NCBI RefSeq assembly: GCF_019399895.1
Contig: NC_091871.1
Span: 7,407,001 to 7,471,000 of the forward strand
Reading direction: 5' to 3'
Length of the DNA: 64,000 nucleotides
From: Cardiocondyla obscurior
Lineage: Eukaryota; Arthropoda; Insecta; Hymenoptera; Formicidae
In this document: one piece after another, positions 39,501 through 50,960 of the stretch
Layout: each line of letters begins with the position of its first letter
How positions within the stretch are numbered: the stretch's first letter is position 1
Notes under the pieces: model-generated
Databases searched by the model: none
What the model was told of the DNA's origin: nothing
What the model saw: the letters and a program-made list of their open reading frames with translations, nothing else
Translations under genes and position numbers: made by a program

Positions 39501-40389
39501 TCCAGCAGGAAATTGCAATCACGAAGGCATTGTTGCGTTGCGCGTTTTTTCACTAAAATATCCGTCGGCTATTCCTCACGGCGACGTCCCTACAGCGAAT
39601 ATTCCCTGACATTCAACGGGGGTGAGGCGTAAAGCGTTCTAGGGAGTTGCGTGCGTATAAAGGTGAGAGACAGGTGCCTGGCGAGGGTGCATTCACGGTC
39701 TAACGACCCGCAAACGGGCGCTCCTTCGTTCTCGCTTTATAGGTACATGACGCGGATGCTCAGCTTTTTATCTTTAGCTTCGAATACGTCCGATCGAGAC
39801 ACTTGAATACATATATTTATACGTGAAATTTATATTTCACGTAGAAGAAATGTGCGCAAACCTGTCAGCGTTCCGCGACGAGAAGCAGAAGCCTGACACG
39901 GAGAAAGGCTACTTTGATAATTTCACGTCTCAAGGGTCGCATCTGACAATGACCTTCGACATACCGAATCTTGCGCGAACGACAAAGGATATATTCGATC
40001 GGCAATTGAAGTGGACGTGTAATTTTAGGGTCTCGGGGAGTTTCGCAACGTATTTACGATTTCGAAATTATATCTCTCGACTCGAGCACGCCAAATTGAA
40101 TGTTATGGATACAATGCAGAAATTAAAAATTTTAAACGTAACCCGAAACGTTTGGATAATTTCAGAAGGGAGGTCACGCGTGAGATTTGCATAATCAAGC
40201 CGAGAGTAAGAGTCGCGGCACTTCGCGGACTGTATTTTGCTTTTAAACGACGTTTAAGAGAACGATTCCGCTTGTCCGGAGACAGGTTTATTGTCAATTG
40301 GCGGCAGTTACTTTCGACCTTATCTGCTGCCCGAACATGAAAGCATTCCAGATAAGCAGCGGTAATAGAGAAAGAAAAGGAAAACTTAC

Positions 40390-40553
40390 GCCATCACGTG
40401 TGGCACGTCGATAGAGTGGGAGGACGCTCGCTTGCGATCGCCAGCCATATCGGCGAGCCTGGCAAAATCCGTGTCTTGATCGGCCAGTCGGGCGCTCTTG
40501 CGGGATTCGAGCAGCCTGATCTCGTCTATACGTTTAGTTAGGCGCATGGTACC
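40390..40553 (-). CDS. Glut4EF: Glut4EF exon a: EIRLLESRKS / IDVP block (most upstream certain exon)
   Basis: The exon is bounded by a TTCTGTTACAG acceptor and a GTAAGT donor and encodes 54 codons plus two bases (residues 1-54 of the partial protein, numbered from this exon). It reads GTMRLTKRIDEIRLLESRKS, then a segment with ARLADQDTDFARLADMAGD, then KRASSHSIDVPHVM. The RIDEIRLLE part matches the RVEEVWLAEL part of human ZNF395, and SIDVP matches the family NIDVP motif just upstream of its nuclear localisation and export region. The exon starts in phase 0. An ATG in the third codon (context GGTACCATGC) could serve as the start of a shorter isoform, but the family normally has an N-terminal domain before this point, so I read it as an internal exon. 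It ends with GC, completed to Ala by the next exon. Confidence 0.93.
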
Positions 40554-43096
40554 CTGTAACAGAAAAAACGAGGCATATCAATTTCAATCCCTTTTCTTCA
40601 GTAAGTTTTTTTTTTTTTTTTTATTCCCCTGTGCATTCGCAAGTAATATTCCGATTCGGAAAGCGAGTTAATAGGCTGCATGCACTTTTCGAAACTCCGT
40701 GAAAATTAATTTGCTACGCAGCGAGGATATATGTACGAAAGCAGATATATTTTACGATACATATCAAGTGCACGCGTTCTCTCGCATTTCCCTTTCAATT
40801 CCGTGTACGTTAGTTCGTTAAATGAAATTTAACGGTAGTAATGAGCAAATTACTTTCTATGGAAGCCTCGCGAGATTTCGCACAATTTTCAACGAGACAA
40901 AGAGCCGGCTGTACAAACGTGAGGATCGCGCGGTAGGAGACGGCGAGATTTCCGAGCAATTCTCATCCAACGTGAGAAATCTCAGGAGCGCAAAATTTAC
41001 GCCCGCAAAAGATCTCAAATCGCACGCAATGCCGATGAACGTATTTTCTTTCTTTTTTTTTAACCGCGCTCATTCCGCATTAATCGCCAACAGCTTTGCT
41101 CGCGCGTGGAAAGTCCCGAGATCGGCTTGCCGACGACGCTTCGTGCGTAAACGCGTAGAGAAAGTGCGAAATTTTGAACGTATCCCTGAAACTTTCCCTC
41201 GCGAGCGGCAAAGAGCGATCGCTCGCGATCGTATCCTCGCGGAAACTCGCGAGGAAAACGCGACTCGTCTCCGGGCGCATTGTTGGAACCGCCGGGTAGT
41301 CGGATAATGCCGGCTTTGCGCTGATTACGCCTACGTGCCGTCTGACGTCGGCCCTGTTCCGTCGACGTAACTCCGTTGCGAAATGCATGCACGCCCGCAA
41401 ATTGTTAGTTATTTCCCCCGACCGCGGAACAGATATGTCATGCAAACGCCGAGAAAGTCACGTACGGGGCGGACGACTTGTACGCGCGTGGATTCGCAAC
41501 GGAGGACGGGAAACGAACAAGGGGCAGGGAAAAAAAGCACGACAGCCTTCGGCAATTTTGCTGAACACGGGTATGCGTGGTATGCGGTTGCTATTGCGAG
41601 TTCCGGCTTCAGGTGTTTACGCGGAGGAAGATCCGCTCGCAGCGGGTCTCGCGTGCGCGATGCACGCTCGCGAAACTGGAGCACGCGAAATGAAACGCGC
41701 GGTGACTTTCTCGCCGGTCTCGTTACCCAACGACGAATTTCCGCCAAATCGTCCGGGAATATAACACTTTTGTGAAACACCCGCGCTAATTAGCGAGCTA
41801 TCGACGTTAAGCGGCCGTTTATGTTCTCGATTCTAAACGCGCTTCGTTCGCCTTCGCCCCAGCTCGATAGAAATGCTCTTCTTTTAAAAGAAGAAGAAGC
41901 GACCGCTTCGTTGTCGCCTACGAAAAAATCGACTTTGATAAGACTTGTCGTTTCGCCGTTTTGATTCGCGCATTCGGGGTACCAACTTGTTTACGATGCT
42001 TGATTAATGCGTGCGAATGTAATAGCACGTTCGCCGCGCACGCTCGCCGGTAACTCCATTACTAAATTGCTTCTTTGAACCGGCGAGTAATACGCGCGGC
42101 ATGGGATTCCCTGACGCGGCTTTAATTCCTCGCGTCGAAATATCCATCACGGCGTCTGTGACACGTACTAATTTGGCGCGATCAAGATTGCCTCCCGCGA
42201 TTAATTAGCCGCCATAAGTCTCGTTTCCCGTTCACTTTCCCGCGGCGGCGGAGACGCGGATGGACTCGAGCAGCGTTCGCCAACTATCGAATTTAATTAG
42301 CGATAAGGAAAATCCGCACCTTCGTTACAGGGCGTTATGCACAAACGCCGATCGTGTGGCTTTGAAACGGCGGGCGAATATAATTCACAAAATGCAGAAC
42401 GTGGCGATTAACACTAAACGAGGCAATCGCGTAGCAGCGAATAGCGAGAGCCACGCCAATCATTTCGGTACCGCGCTCCGTAACGTTATAATGCCTGCGC
42501 GTTCTACAGTCATCAGCTGTTAAAATATATGCAGCTGCCAAAGCGTTATTCGACACGCGGCTTATCTTCCTACAGCGACGCTCGCTCGCGATGTTCGCGC
42601 TCGGCGAAATCGTAGAAGCCGGCCGGCGCGCGGTTCTTTGCCCGACTTTCGGCCGTGTTTCGGACCACGGAAGCTGAATTCGATACTGTTTTTGCTCGGG
42701 CGAGCGATCCGGAGCAACGGAGCAAATAATGTAAAAAGAAAAAAAGAAATCTTTTGTAATCGTACACCCCGCGCCGGATATTCGCTTACCACCGCTCTCG
42801 TTGTTATATACGCTTATCTGCGAGGTATACATAGGTATATCGCGGCTGCGATCTACTCTTCCCGTGTTACAATATTAATGACAATGCGTTATTTCCCGCG
42901 CGGTATGGCGAAACTCGCGTCTCGCGGGGGTGTTATACTTGCCCCGCCTTAAGGGATCCGCGAGAAAATCGCCGCAGAAGTAGGTAATTGGAAAAATCAA
43001 AGCGATCGAGAACGACGAGCGGAACCGCCATTTAGATCAGCCCTCGGGGTTCTTTTTTATTTTTTTTTTTATCTCTTCCGGTCGAGCCCACTCACC

Positions 43097-43125
43097 TCGA
43101 AGGTGGACTCAAAGGTCAGGGGACT
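43097..43125 (-). other. Possible alternative or 5' UTR exon of Glut4EF
   Basis: On the minus strand a consensus donor, TTCGAG/GTGAGTGGG, sits at 43096-43091, and a possible acceptor (TTTCCCTGCAAG) lies about 30 nt upstream. The frame that would join exon a in phase 0 ends PLTFESTFE and stays open to about 43353. The residues do not resemble the family's N-terminal domain, so this could be a non-coding first exon feeding the ATG in exon a, an unrelated chance donor, or a diverged exon. Only the donor and the phase support it. Confidence 0.25.
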
Positions 43126-45858
43126 TGCAGGGAAAGTACAAAGGTCGCCGGACCGCGCAGGTAGGATGCGGCGACAGGTGAAGGTAAATGAGGAACGACG
43201 AGATGGAAGTGAAGGAAGTCCGCTCGCGTGAGCCGCAAATCCACGTGGCGGCACTCGCGCACTTTCACCGGCTACTTTCGAATTTCTTTCCTCCGCTTTT
43301 CCTCCTCTCCCTACCCCGCTCTCGCGATATCTCGTCGATGACGCCCGTGTCATCTCGCGAATCCCCGCGATTGTGCGTGTCGACGACCTCGCCTCTCACC
43401 TTCGCTTCCCCGGCAAGGAACGACGATCGCACGTCGCGCGGCTTGCACGCATAAAAAAAGAAAAAAAAAACGGCAAAGAACATTCGCGGGGGAATCTCGG
43501 AAAATGCTGAGCACATCGCCGCGGTAAGTTTCGAGGCGTTAACACCGGCGAAATTCCGCTCACGCGACAATTAGGACACCGGCACGGCACGAGGTGGCAT
43601 TCCGCCGTGGTGGAATTGCTTTCGTTCGACGACGGGGATGCCGCGGCTCCGAGAGGTGAGGGGGAGGAGAGACAGATTGCGAAACGCAGCGCCGGTTAGG
43701 TGAAAGTGCATTTTGCTTCATTTCACAAGTGCTCCTAAAGCGCGGACGAGGAGTTTCGCTACACCGTGTTGCAACGGCCAAATCGCTTGAGCAACGGGAT
43801 TTTAATACTTGGGCAATAATAAAATGCGCCAAGATTAAATTCAACGGTAAGGGGAGGGAGGGAGATTGATGAGCAAAATCTCAGCCAGGCCGCGAACGCT
43901 GTCGAGCATCGGTGTCTAATATCGCGTCCGGCTGTCGCGTTCCGAGCGCATAATCACGTCCCGGAGATCGTTAACGACGGGAGAGAAAAGACAGATCTTT
44001 CTTAATGACACGTTTCCGCGCCATTTCGCGTATCTGTTTGAGTAGAAAATTTCTGATCGCGAAAACGACGAAACTGAATTGATACTCGACAGATTGAACT
44101 GAAACTGAAGCGTCCCTGGCAGACCACGCGCACTCTAAAATAATCATTTAAATTTTATTTAGTTGATAATAAGTAAAAGTCCAACGTTAACCGCTCGATG
44201 CAACGAGACCAGACCGCACGGCGAATATGTATCGATGCGAGAATAAAATAGTTAAAGTTCTCAGATGACTTTCTTTTTACTTTAATCAAATATGCGTCGA
44301 ACGCGCGTCGCGAGATTAAATTATTGAATTCACAACAGGCCGCCGTGCACTTTTACGGATCGTCGCGAGTAAGCGACGCGACGATCGGGCGGGTTAATGC
44401 AACCTGTTCGACCGGATATTTGGCATTATTACCTTTCACATTATTAACCTAGTATTCCCTCGGCTGCATCGTCACGTATCGCGGCTATGTTTATCAGTAA
44501 TTATACTTTATCGCCCGTTTCGCCGCACGCGGATTTCAATACCCGACCGCCTCGCAAATGAATCCGGCCTTCGCGAGCAGATATTTTGCAACAGTAATTG
44601 CAATAAACCGACGTCAGGAAAATCCAACAAATAAACCGCCCATTCAATATAATATATTTCGCACGCGCGATCCATTACACGGCCGCTCGTCGTGTTGCAG
44701 AAATTTCACGAGATACCGCGGCGGTTGTGCTACGTATACGGACTTTAGTGCTTTTCTATTACGCAATAATCGAACGCGCCTTGAAAATACTTATTGCTCG
44801 CGTTCACTCTGCAGCGATACGAGTCTCGATACTTGCCCCACTCGTACCTATAATATGTTCTAAGACTTGATTTTCCCCAAACGTGTAACATTAATATACA
44901 TACATCTGATAATTAAGTAATTTTAAAATATTGTAGGCTGCCTCGATTCGCAGCTAAAAGTTTTTTGTTTTTTTTTTTAAACGAGACACGTGTATTTAAA
45001 CTATTCTCCTCTCTCGTCACCTTCTCTATTTTCGCGTACAAACTTAGAAAGAACGTTCGATTGTGTTTGTCTAACAGGCATTCTGTTGGAACACCTGCGA
45101 GACCAGGGTACGAGTGATCGAACACGCCACCCAATCTTTTATAGTCGTATTCTGCGCGCGGTTAATCACATAGGAATGCGTATACGCACGAGGAACCGAA
45201 AACCGAATCGTAGGGCACAAGTATTTTCCGGGTTCGGTCGTGTCGAGTCCTACGACCGCCGCAAAACAGGAAAGGAATTGCCGCATTCCTTCAAAACAAT
45301 GATAACTGTACAACCGCGCGTATAAAACTCGCACCGTTGTAGCGGAGAAAAAATTCTTCGCTGCAAGAAAAAAAAAAAAAAAAAAGAAAAATATATATAC
45401 TTAAATTTTTGCAAAGGAAAAAAATTCTTTGATAATCCGAATGTTTCTGCGCAATTAGCTGCGGTAGAAAGTGAACGCTTTATTACATCGCCATAGTTTT
45501 CCGCGCGATGTACCATTCGTGCGGGCCACTAATTAATATTTATGTAGAAACGCTCGTGAAAGTACAAATTTTTCAAACAAATGTCTCGACGCTATTCGCA
45601 GCCGGTGGCCGGAAGCCCATCGCTTTTAGCATTCGTTCACGTTAACAGGATGCGATTAGTAACGCGCAAACGATGACAAAAAGACCGCTTATAACAGATT
45701 TTAAGCGGAGGATATAGGTCGAGCAATAATTAATAGTTACTTCGCGACTGATTATTAATAAAAATAAAAAAAAATAAAAAAAATTGATAATTATCATATT
45801 TCTAATAATAAGTAGGTATCACAAGCGCAATCAAATTTATCGTTAGAAATATCGTAGG

Positions 45859-45896
45859 ATTACGACTGGGTCCAGAAGTACCTATACTTTTCACCC
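45859..45896 (+). repeat. Dispersed ~38-bp motif, copy 4 (diverged)
   Basis: It reads ATTACGACTGGGTCCAGAAG then TACCTATACTTTTCACCC, with CGTTAGAAATATCGTAG upstream. It is more diverged than copy 3 but keeps the order of parts. Confidence 0.45.
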
Positions 45897-46222
45897 AGAC
45901 CGATGTCGTCTTTGTAGGATTCGGAATATCTCAGGGAATTTCATGGAACGTCGTCGCTCGGAAATCCGTTCGCGAGGAACTCCGTAACGAGCGTGATCTA
46001 AGAATGTCAGCGAGAAATTGGCCGCGAAGCCGTGACCCGAATCGAAGAATGCGCCGAAATTCGGCGGCGTAACGGGACGCGAGGAAATTCGCCTCGCGAG
46101 TCGGAGGAAAGAGAGAGAAAGAGAGTCCGGTCGAGTCGCTCGAGCGCTCGAACGAGGCGCGTTGTGACATTTCCTTTGTAAAGCGATTTTTACACGTGCC
46201 TTTATCCCCGCAAGGCGGCGTC

Positions 46223-46230
46223 TGACGTCA
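46223..46230. promoter_or_regulatory. CRE palindrome TGACGTCA
   Basis: A perfect site followed by CGG. It is one of three within 1.2 kb upstream of exon a. Confidence 0.5.
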
Positions 46231-47305
46231 CGGCTTTTGTCTCCGAACGGCGTTACGGGGAAGTGATCGACCTGGGGATCGACGGCGATTCTGCGAGCGT
46301 GGCGACGTTACGTCATATCTCTACGAAACTGGTTTCAGCGCACGAGCGTGGATGCTCGGTGACTTGAAACGGAGCGTCTGATAATTTCGTCGTTATCTCT
46401 GGATTCGCAGGGAAACTGGTCAGTCGGCGCGCATCGACACCTCCTCGCGAAAGAACGGTTTTCAACGAGAGCCAACTAGTTTAACCTGGCGCTCTTAATT
46501 TCCCGATTACCCCCTGAACTTTTATCAGACGTAAATTACTCTCTTCTCGTCGGGGGAGTTGACTATTTTACATACATATGCATTCTCGATTTGCGCGCGA
46601 ATAAACGATTTATATATATGTATGTACCGCGTAACGTGCGAGCGCAGAAAATTATGCCGAAACGTTGGGAAAGCCTCGCGGCATTCGCAGCATCGTAACC
46701 TTTGGTTGCACGCGAAGAATAGGCCTAACGGGTATTTCTATTCTCGTATTTCAGATACGGTTCATAAATCGAGTATGCGCAATTCTCCAGCCAGTCGATC
46801 GTGATTCAGCCGCGCGCATCTTGCCATTACTTACGACGACAGGTTATAGGAAGATGTAATGCGGATTACGAGTGTTATTACTTATTACGACGTTGCGCAC
46901 AATACCTCCACCAAAAGGCTCGCCGCGCTTTAACGATTAATACCTCATTCGAATTGCCGCGGCGATTCACGTGCGGGTACATTGCACCTGGCAATCCTTC
47001 AAACGAGATGTCCGCGCAAAAGTGCAATGTAGCCTTCGGCCGATTTCCGCTACGTTCAATTAATAGCTCGCCGGTCGCGAGATAAAAAGTATTTGCGGGA
47101 AGCAAATCGTGACTCAATTAAATACCGAAAATTCCTAATATCGAGTTTACGAGGATGGGAAGCGTACCTATATGACGCGCCGCAATTGAAAGAGACAATT
47201 TCATGCTGCGTCCCGCGAGAGATAAATCTGGCGGATATTCATTAACGCGTTTCCGCTTTTATTGTAAATTACTTGGTTCATTTTGTGTCGGCAAACGTCG
47301 AGCAA

Positions 47306-47417
47306 TGACGTCAAAAACGTGGAAAAGAATCAGAGAGAGAGAGAGAGAGAGATGTAGGACGGCAACGAGAGAATCGTGACGACGCGTTAGGAAAGGATTA
47401 CAGCGTCTCTGACGTCA
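47306..47417. promoter_or_regulatory. Pair of CRE palindromes 104 bp apart
   Basis: TGACGTCA occurs at 47306-47313 and 47410-47417, with a GA microsatellite (47333-47351) between them. GA repeats can be GAGA-factor sites in insects, so this could be a small regulatory module. Confidence 0.55.
47333..47351 (+). repeat. GA microsatellite between two CRE sites
   Basis: A (GA)n run lying between the TGACGTCA sites at 47306 and 47410. Confidence 0.85.
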
Positions 47418-49255
47418 CGACTTCGATCGCCCACGAGAGTGGCGCGGATCTTACGGACAATGAAAACTTTTCTTCTGCACAGGCGAAGCTCCCGTAACGT
47501 GGCGTCATTCATACTGCTTTTACACTTCATTTCTTGCATAACATCGCCAAGGTTGCACTCCCGTGCCGTGCTTTATTTTTGCCCTACCTTGAACTCTCGC
47601 CTATTATCGTTATATTAAGAAAGCTAATAATATCGGCCGGCTGAGATTTTCTTTCAAGAAGTGCTCTTTGCTCGGTCCCCGTGCAATTCTCACGTAAATC
47701 GCGCGTTACGCAATCGCGTCCAGTTTATTTCCAATTCGCGGAGTGAATCTTCGCTTTCCTTCGGCGGTCTATTATTCGTAGCAACGTTGCGTCGTTTCAC
47801 CCTGCCTTTATTCAATAGATCTCTCCCGCGACGTCTGCCCCAATTCCGCAATTTTCTCGACGAGTTCAACTCGCACATCGGCGATACGCAATAATACCCC
47901 TGTATACAATTACCGCGTTTCTAAATTGAAATTTCCCCCGATAATTGTCCTCGTTGCAACGGTGATAGGTGTATATTCGTCCAGTTAATGGCTGTTAAGG
48001 AAATAACGCTCGCGGAGGTTAATTAATGCGAGAATCACCTCGTTTTTCTCTCGCCGCCGCCGCTTTCCAGTTTTCAGCTAATTGTTCGCTTCGCGCCGAA
48101 GGTGAAAACGATGGAGGCCGTTCCTCGACGTAAAGGAGATCGCGATGCTCCTCGTAAGGGACCCAGCTCGCGATCGGCCGGCCAAATAGGGACGAGTCGA
48201 GAATGACCTTTGTCGCTGCCGCTGCGTGCCGATGAATCAGTTGGTCGCGCGCGTACCTTGTCATCAGTGACGGTATCTCGTCGACAGATAAGTCACGTTT
48301 CCCTTTGTTCTTCGGCGACGCTTTAGATTGATCGGACGGTGTTAAATTATTCGCGCTACAAACGAGTCACGAAAACATGACCGAAAGTGACGACCGGCTG
48401 TCGAGAACGCGTCTGATATTTTAGCTCTGGGATCGCGTCGCGACGCCCTCCGCGATGCATCATCCCGCGTACGTGTAAAGGTGCATAAACGCAGACAAAG
48501 AGTTTCTAACGAGTAGTAAGCTAGCGATCGTGGGAGATAACCTAGCTTTTTACGTTTTTATAGCGAAGATAACCTAATCTAACTTTGCGAGTGACGTTTG
48601 GGGAAAATCAAGTTGGATGTTACGCAGATTTCCGTCGATAATTAAACGGTCTCGGATGTCACGACCGCGTCACGTGAAGCGTTCTTCGATCGCGTCTCCG
48701 TGGTCAAAAGCGTCTTATCTGGAAAATAGACGTTATCTCGCAACGTCGGAGATGCGTCGTCGGTTGACAAATGATTTTCTGTGATCTCGAGCTTCTTCGC
48801 GTCGAGCGGTTTCACAACGGAACGAACCCTGGAACCGCTAATTGCAACTAGGGCGCTCGAGTAACTTTCAAGAAATTCCCGACGACGTGCAGTTTCGAGA
48901 TGAAACGATACGGAGCCGGGACCTCCGTTCGCGGCGCGCGCGATCGTTTATCGCTCCGGAGAAAAAGCGGAATCGAAACGCGCCGCGATAATCGTCACGC
49001 GGGCAGCATTCTCACGACTTGGCCGACGCGAAATCGCGTCATAATAGGTGACTAGTTTTCTCGGTGAAAACAATCTCGTCGCGATCGGTCGGGAGAGCGT
49101 CTAATTGCGTCTAATCGGCGCGCGAGCGCGACGCCAGGCTCGTCGCCGGCGGCTTATCTAAAGAGGGCACGAACAGAGCGCGAATCGTGTGCCCGCTATC
49201 TCCGCCGCGAGTATCTCAAGGATTTCTTTGTTCTGCCGGGGATCGGGGCCCTATC

Positions 49256-49294
49256 CTCGCCTCGCCGCGCCTCGCCGCGCCGCGCCGCGCCGCC
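49256..49294 (+). repeat. CGCGC/CTCGC pentamer tandem array
   Basis: Units of CTCGC and CGCGC in tandem, similar to the array at 62821-62880. Confidence 0.85.
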
Positions 49295-49419
49295 TTTATT
49301 CCCACTCGCGGCATAACTGCGTAATCGGGTTTCCACGTGCAGGCTGCACCTGAACGTAAGTAACGAGCACGTCCGCCTAGGAAAGCGGTCGCGCGAGAAT
49401 CTAGGAACAGCCGCAACCA

Positions 49420-49434
49420 GCCGGCCGGCCGGCC
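49420..49434. repeat. GGCC tandem array
   Basis: A short self-complementary GCCGGCC tract. Confidence 0.8.
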
Positions 49435-50887
49435 GCGACTCCGCCAATCACAGGAAAGGACAAAGCCGCGGCGAAGCCTCTGTTACGAGGTTGCATCAAG
49501 GATTCCTCTCGAGAGACGGCCGCGAAGCCGCTCGCTCGCTCGCTCGCCTCTCTTTCTGCGCGGCAAGCGCTCGGCCGTCGAACAATAGAGAGAGAAATCT
49601 TGATATTGACACGATTCCGAGGATCGCTCGAGTCGCGGATCGCTCGGCGGGCCTCGGAATGCAAGAACAACGTGCGTGAGGATTTAGCCGCGAATATGAA
49701 TCAAGCTCGGAAAGATCGGTAGACATTATACTTCTCTAGACCCCTTCGTTCCGCTCCCACGCGAACACCCACTCGAAATAATTCATTATTTCCAACAAGG
49801 TATCTGGTTTTTACGGAATATTAATGTAACTCGACACTATTCGCGGTAAATGACTCATCGATCCCGACGATTAACGATAACATTTTTTATTCAAGTCCAA
49901 TTGGCAATTGAAACTTACTTGGAAATTGGTGTAGCGGCTGAAAGATTAACGCGCGTTATCGAGTCACTTGCGAGGAGCTCAAGTATCAGTTTTCAGTTAG
50001 GTACCTCCACATTTATAACGGTCGAATGCAGTCGGATTTCACCGACAGACTTAATTGATATATCCGAGGAGTTGGTTTAAATAATTGCGGCAATCTTTAA
50101 CAGGGCACCGGCTCGATATTAACGCTACCTTTTCTTCAAGCCAACGGACACACGCGCGTACTGCTCAAATTGCGCACAGAGAACGTTATTTACCCGATAA
50201 ATTCTTCTCCACCGCGCGAAAGCGATAGTATACGGAACTTTGACTCGGTGACTATTCCAACTATCGCGGTTCACGCGCGCTTAGTCAGTCCCGCCTAACG
50301 ACGTAAAATCTAGCATTGCGTAGTTGATAGCGGAAAGCGCGCGCATGGCTCAAACATCTCGCTGATACGGGAGGACAGGAAAAAAAAAAAAGATACAAGG
50401 AGAAAAAGTGGTCGAGTCTTCGCATAATTACGATGAGTTATGATTCCGTTTGCTCGTGCCGTATACATCTGTAATGGCACACCTCGCTCCTCGTTCCTAA
50501 CGGCAAAGAGCCATCCGAGCCTAGCTTCGTCGGCGCGTCGTAGCCGTGGCGATAAAGCGGTCAATTCGCGATAGGATGCGATCGATTAAACGAGTGCCGA
50601 GTAACGCGCGGTATTAGAAGCGTCGATATGCGCCCGACGTAAGCAAAACAAGAAGCAGTGGACGGCAACAAGATACTCGACGTTAGCGTCATTCCTGTTT
50701 ACCCGCTGCGTGCGTCCACGAGATTTCTATCGATAACTCGATAAGGAGCGCTTTACTCGCCCGACGCGTAAACAGATGTTTCGTCGACGTCCGTTCATTT
50801 TTTTTTTTTTTCTTCTTTCCCTCCCCCTCCGCCGCGTCCCGGCGCATTGTGCCCTTTCCCGAGCCGCGAGAACAGAGCTCTCTTATC

Positions 50888-50960
50888 TTCGCGGCCCAGT
50901 GGTGTAACGGTCTGACATTGGAGCCTCGTATGTCTCTCGTTACCGCTGATCACGCGGGGC
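50888..50960 (+). other. Possible tRNA-derived (SINE-like) relic
   Basis: GCGGCCCAGTGGTGTAACGG is close to the start of tRNA-derived SINEs, with an A-box-like TGGTGTAACGG. It is followed by GACATTGGAGCCTCGTATG, which resembles the anticodon-arm region of such elements. The expected B box is not clear, so it would be an eroded copy. Confidence 0.25.

Larger units (their letters stand above)
29778..40389 (-). other. 10.6 kb intron of Glut4EF (exon a to exon b)
   Basis: A phase-2 intron. It holds copy B of the duplicated spliced-looking unit (30979-31253), two copies of the dispersed motif (31361-31398 and 35881-35918), a TTC array at 36144, an A tract at 31925, a CACACG-type array near 39420 and one TGACGTCA at 36524. 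Open frames here, including a 174-codon minus frame at 31365-31889, have no recognised similarity and are probably chance. Confidence 0.75.
7818..40553 (-). other. Glut4EF: Glut4EF (ZNF395/SLC2A4RG family) gene, 5'-incomplete, seven coding exons
   Basis: This is a transcription factor gene of the GLUT4 enhancer factor / HDBP family, nuclear proteins with one C2H2 finger and a C-terminal C-clamp that bind GC-rich promoter DNA. Vertebrate members act at the GLUT4 and huntingtin promoters. Seven exons were joined by reading the minus strand. Every junction has an AG acceptor and a GT donor, and the phases match: 2, 1, 0, 0, 2 and 0 in transcription order. The joined frame has 443 codons including a TAG stop. 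The order of conserved blocks (IDVP, LSCSP, TPSPP, zinc finger, EEEFYY, C-clamp) is the same as in human ZNF395. Intron lengths are about 10.6 kb, 321 bp, 1.7 kb, 18.4 kb, 276 bp and 81 bp. The upstream N-terminal exons were not found, so the 5' end of the gene is missing. Family assignment is very secure; exact borders are read by eye. Confidence 0.93.

Noticed and set aside
39823..40194. 123-codon plus-strand frame that reads like protein
   Set aside because: It sits close to exon a on the opposite strand, with no recognised family and no clear splice or promoter signals. It was kept only as a note.
40822..41307. 161-codon plus-strand frame
   Set aside because: It crosses a T tract that gives FSFFFF, and the rest is Arg-rich, as in other chance frames here.
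48019..48264. 81-codon minus-strand frame with reasonable codon look and a GAG/GTGATT donor-like end
   Set aside because: It was considered as a missing Glut4EF exon, but the residues do not match the family's N-terminal region and the implied phase (1) does not fit exon a (phase 0).
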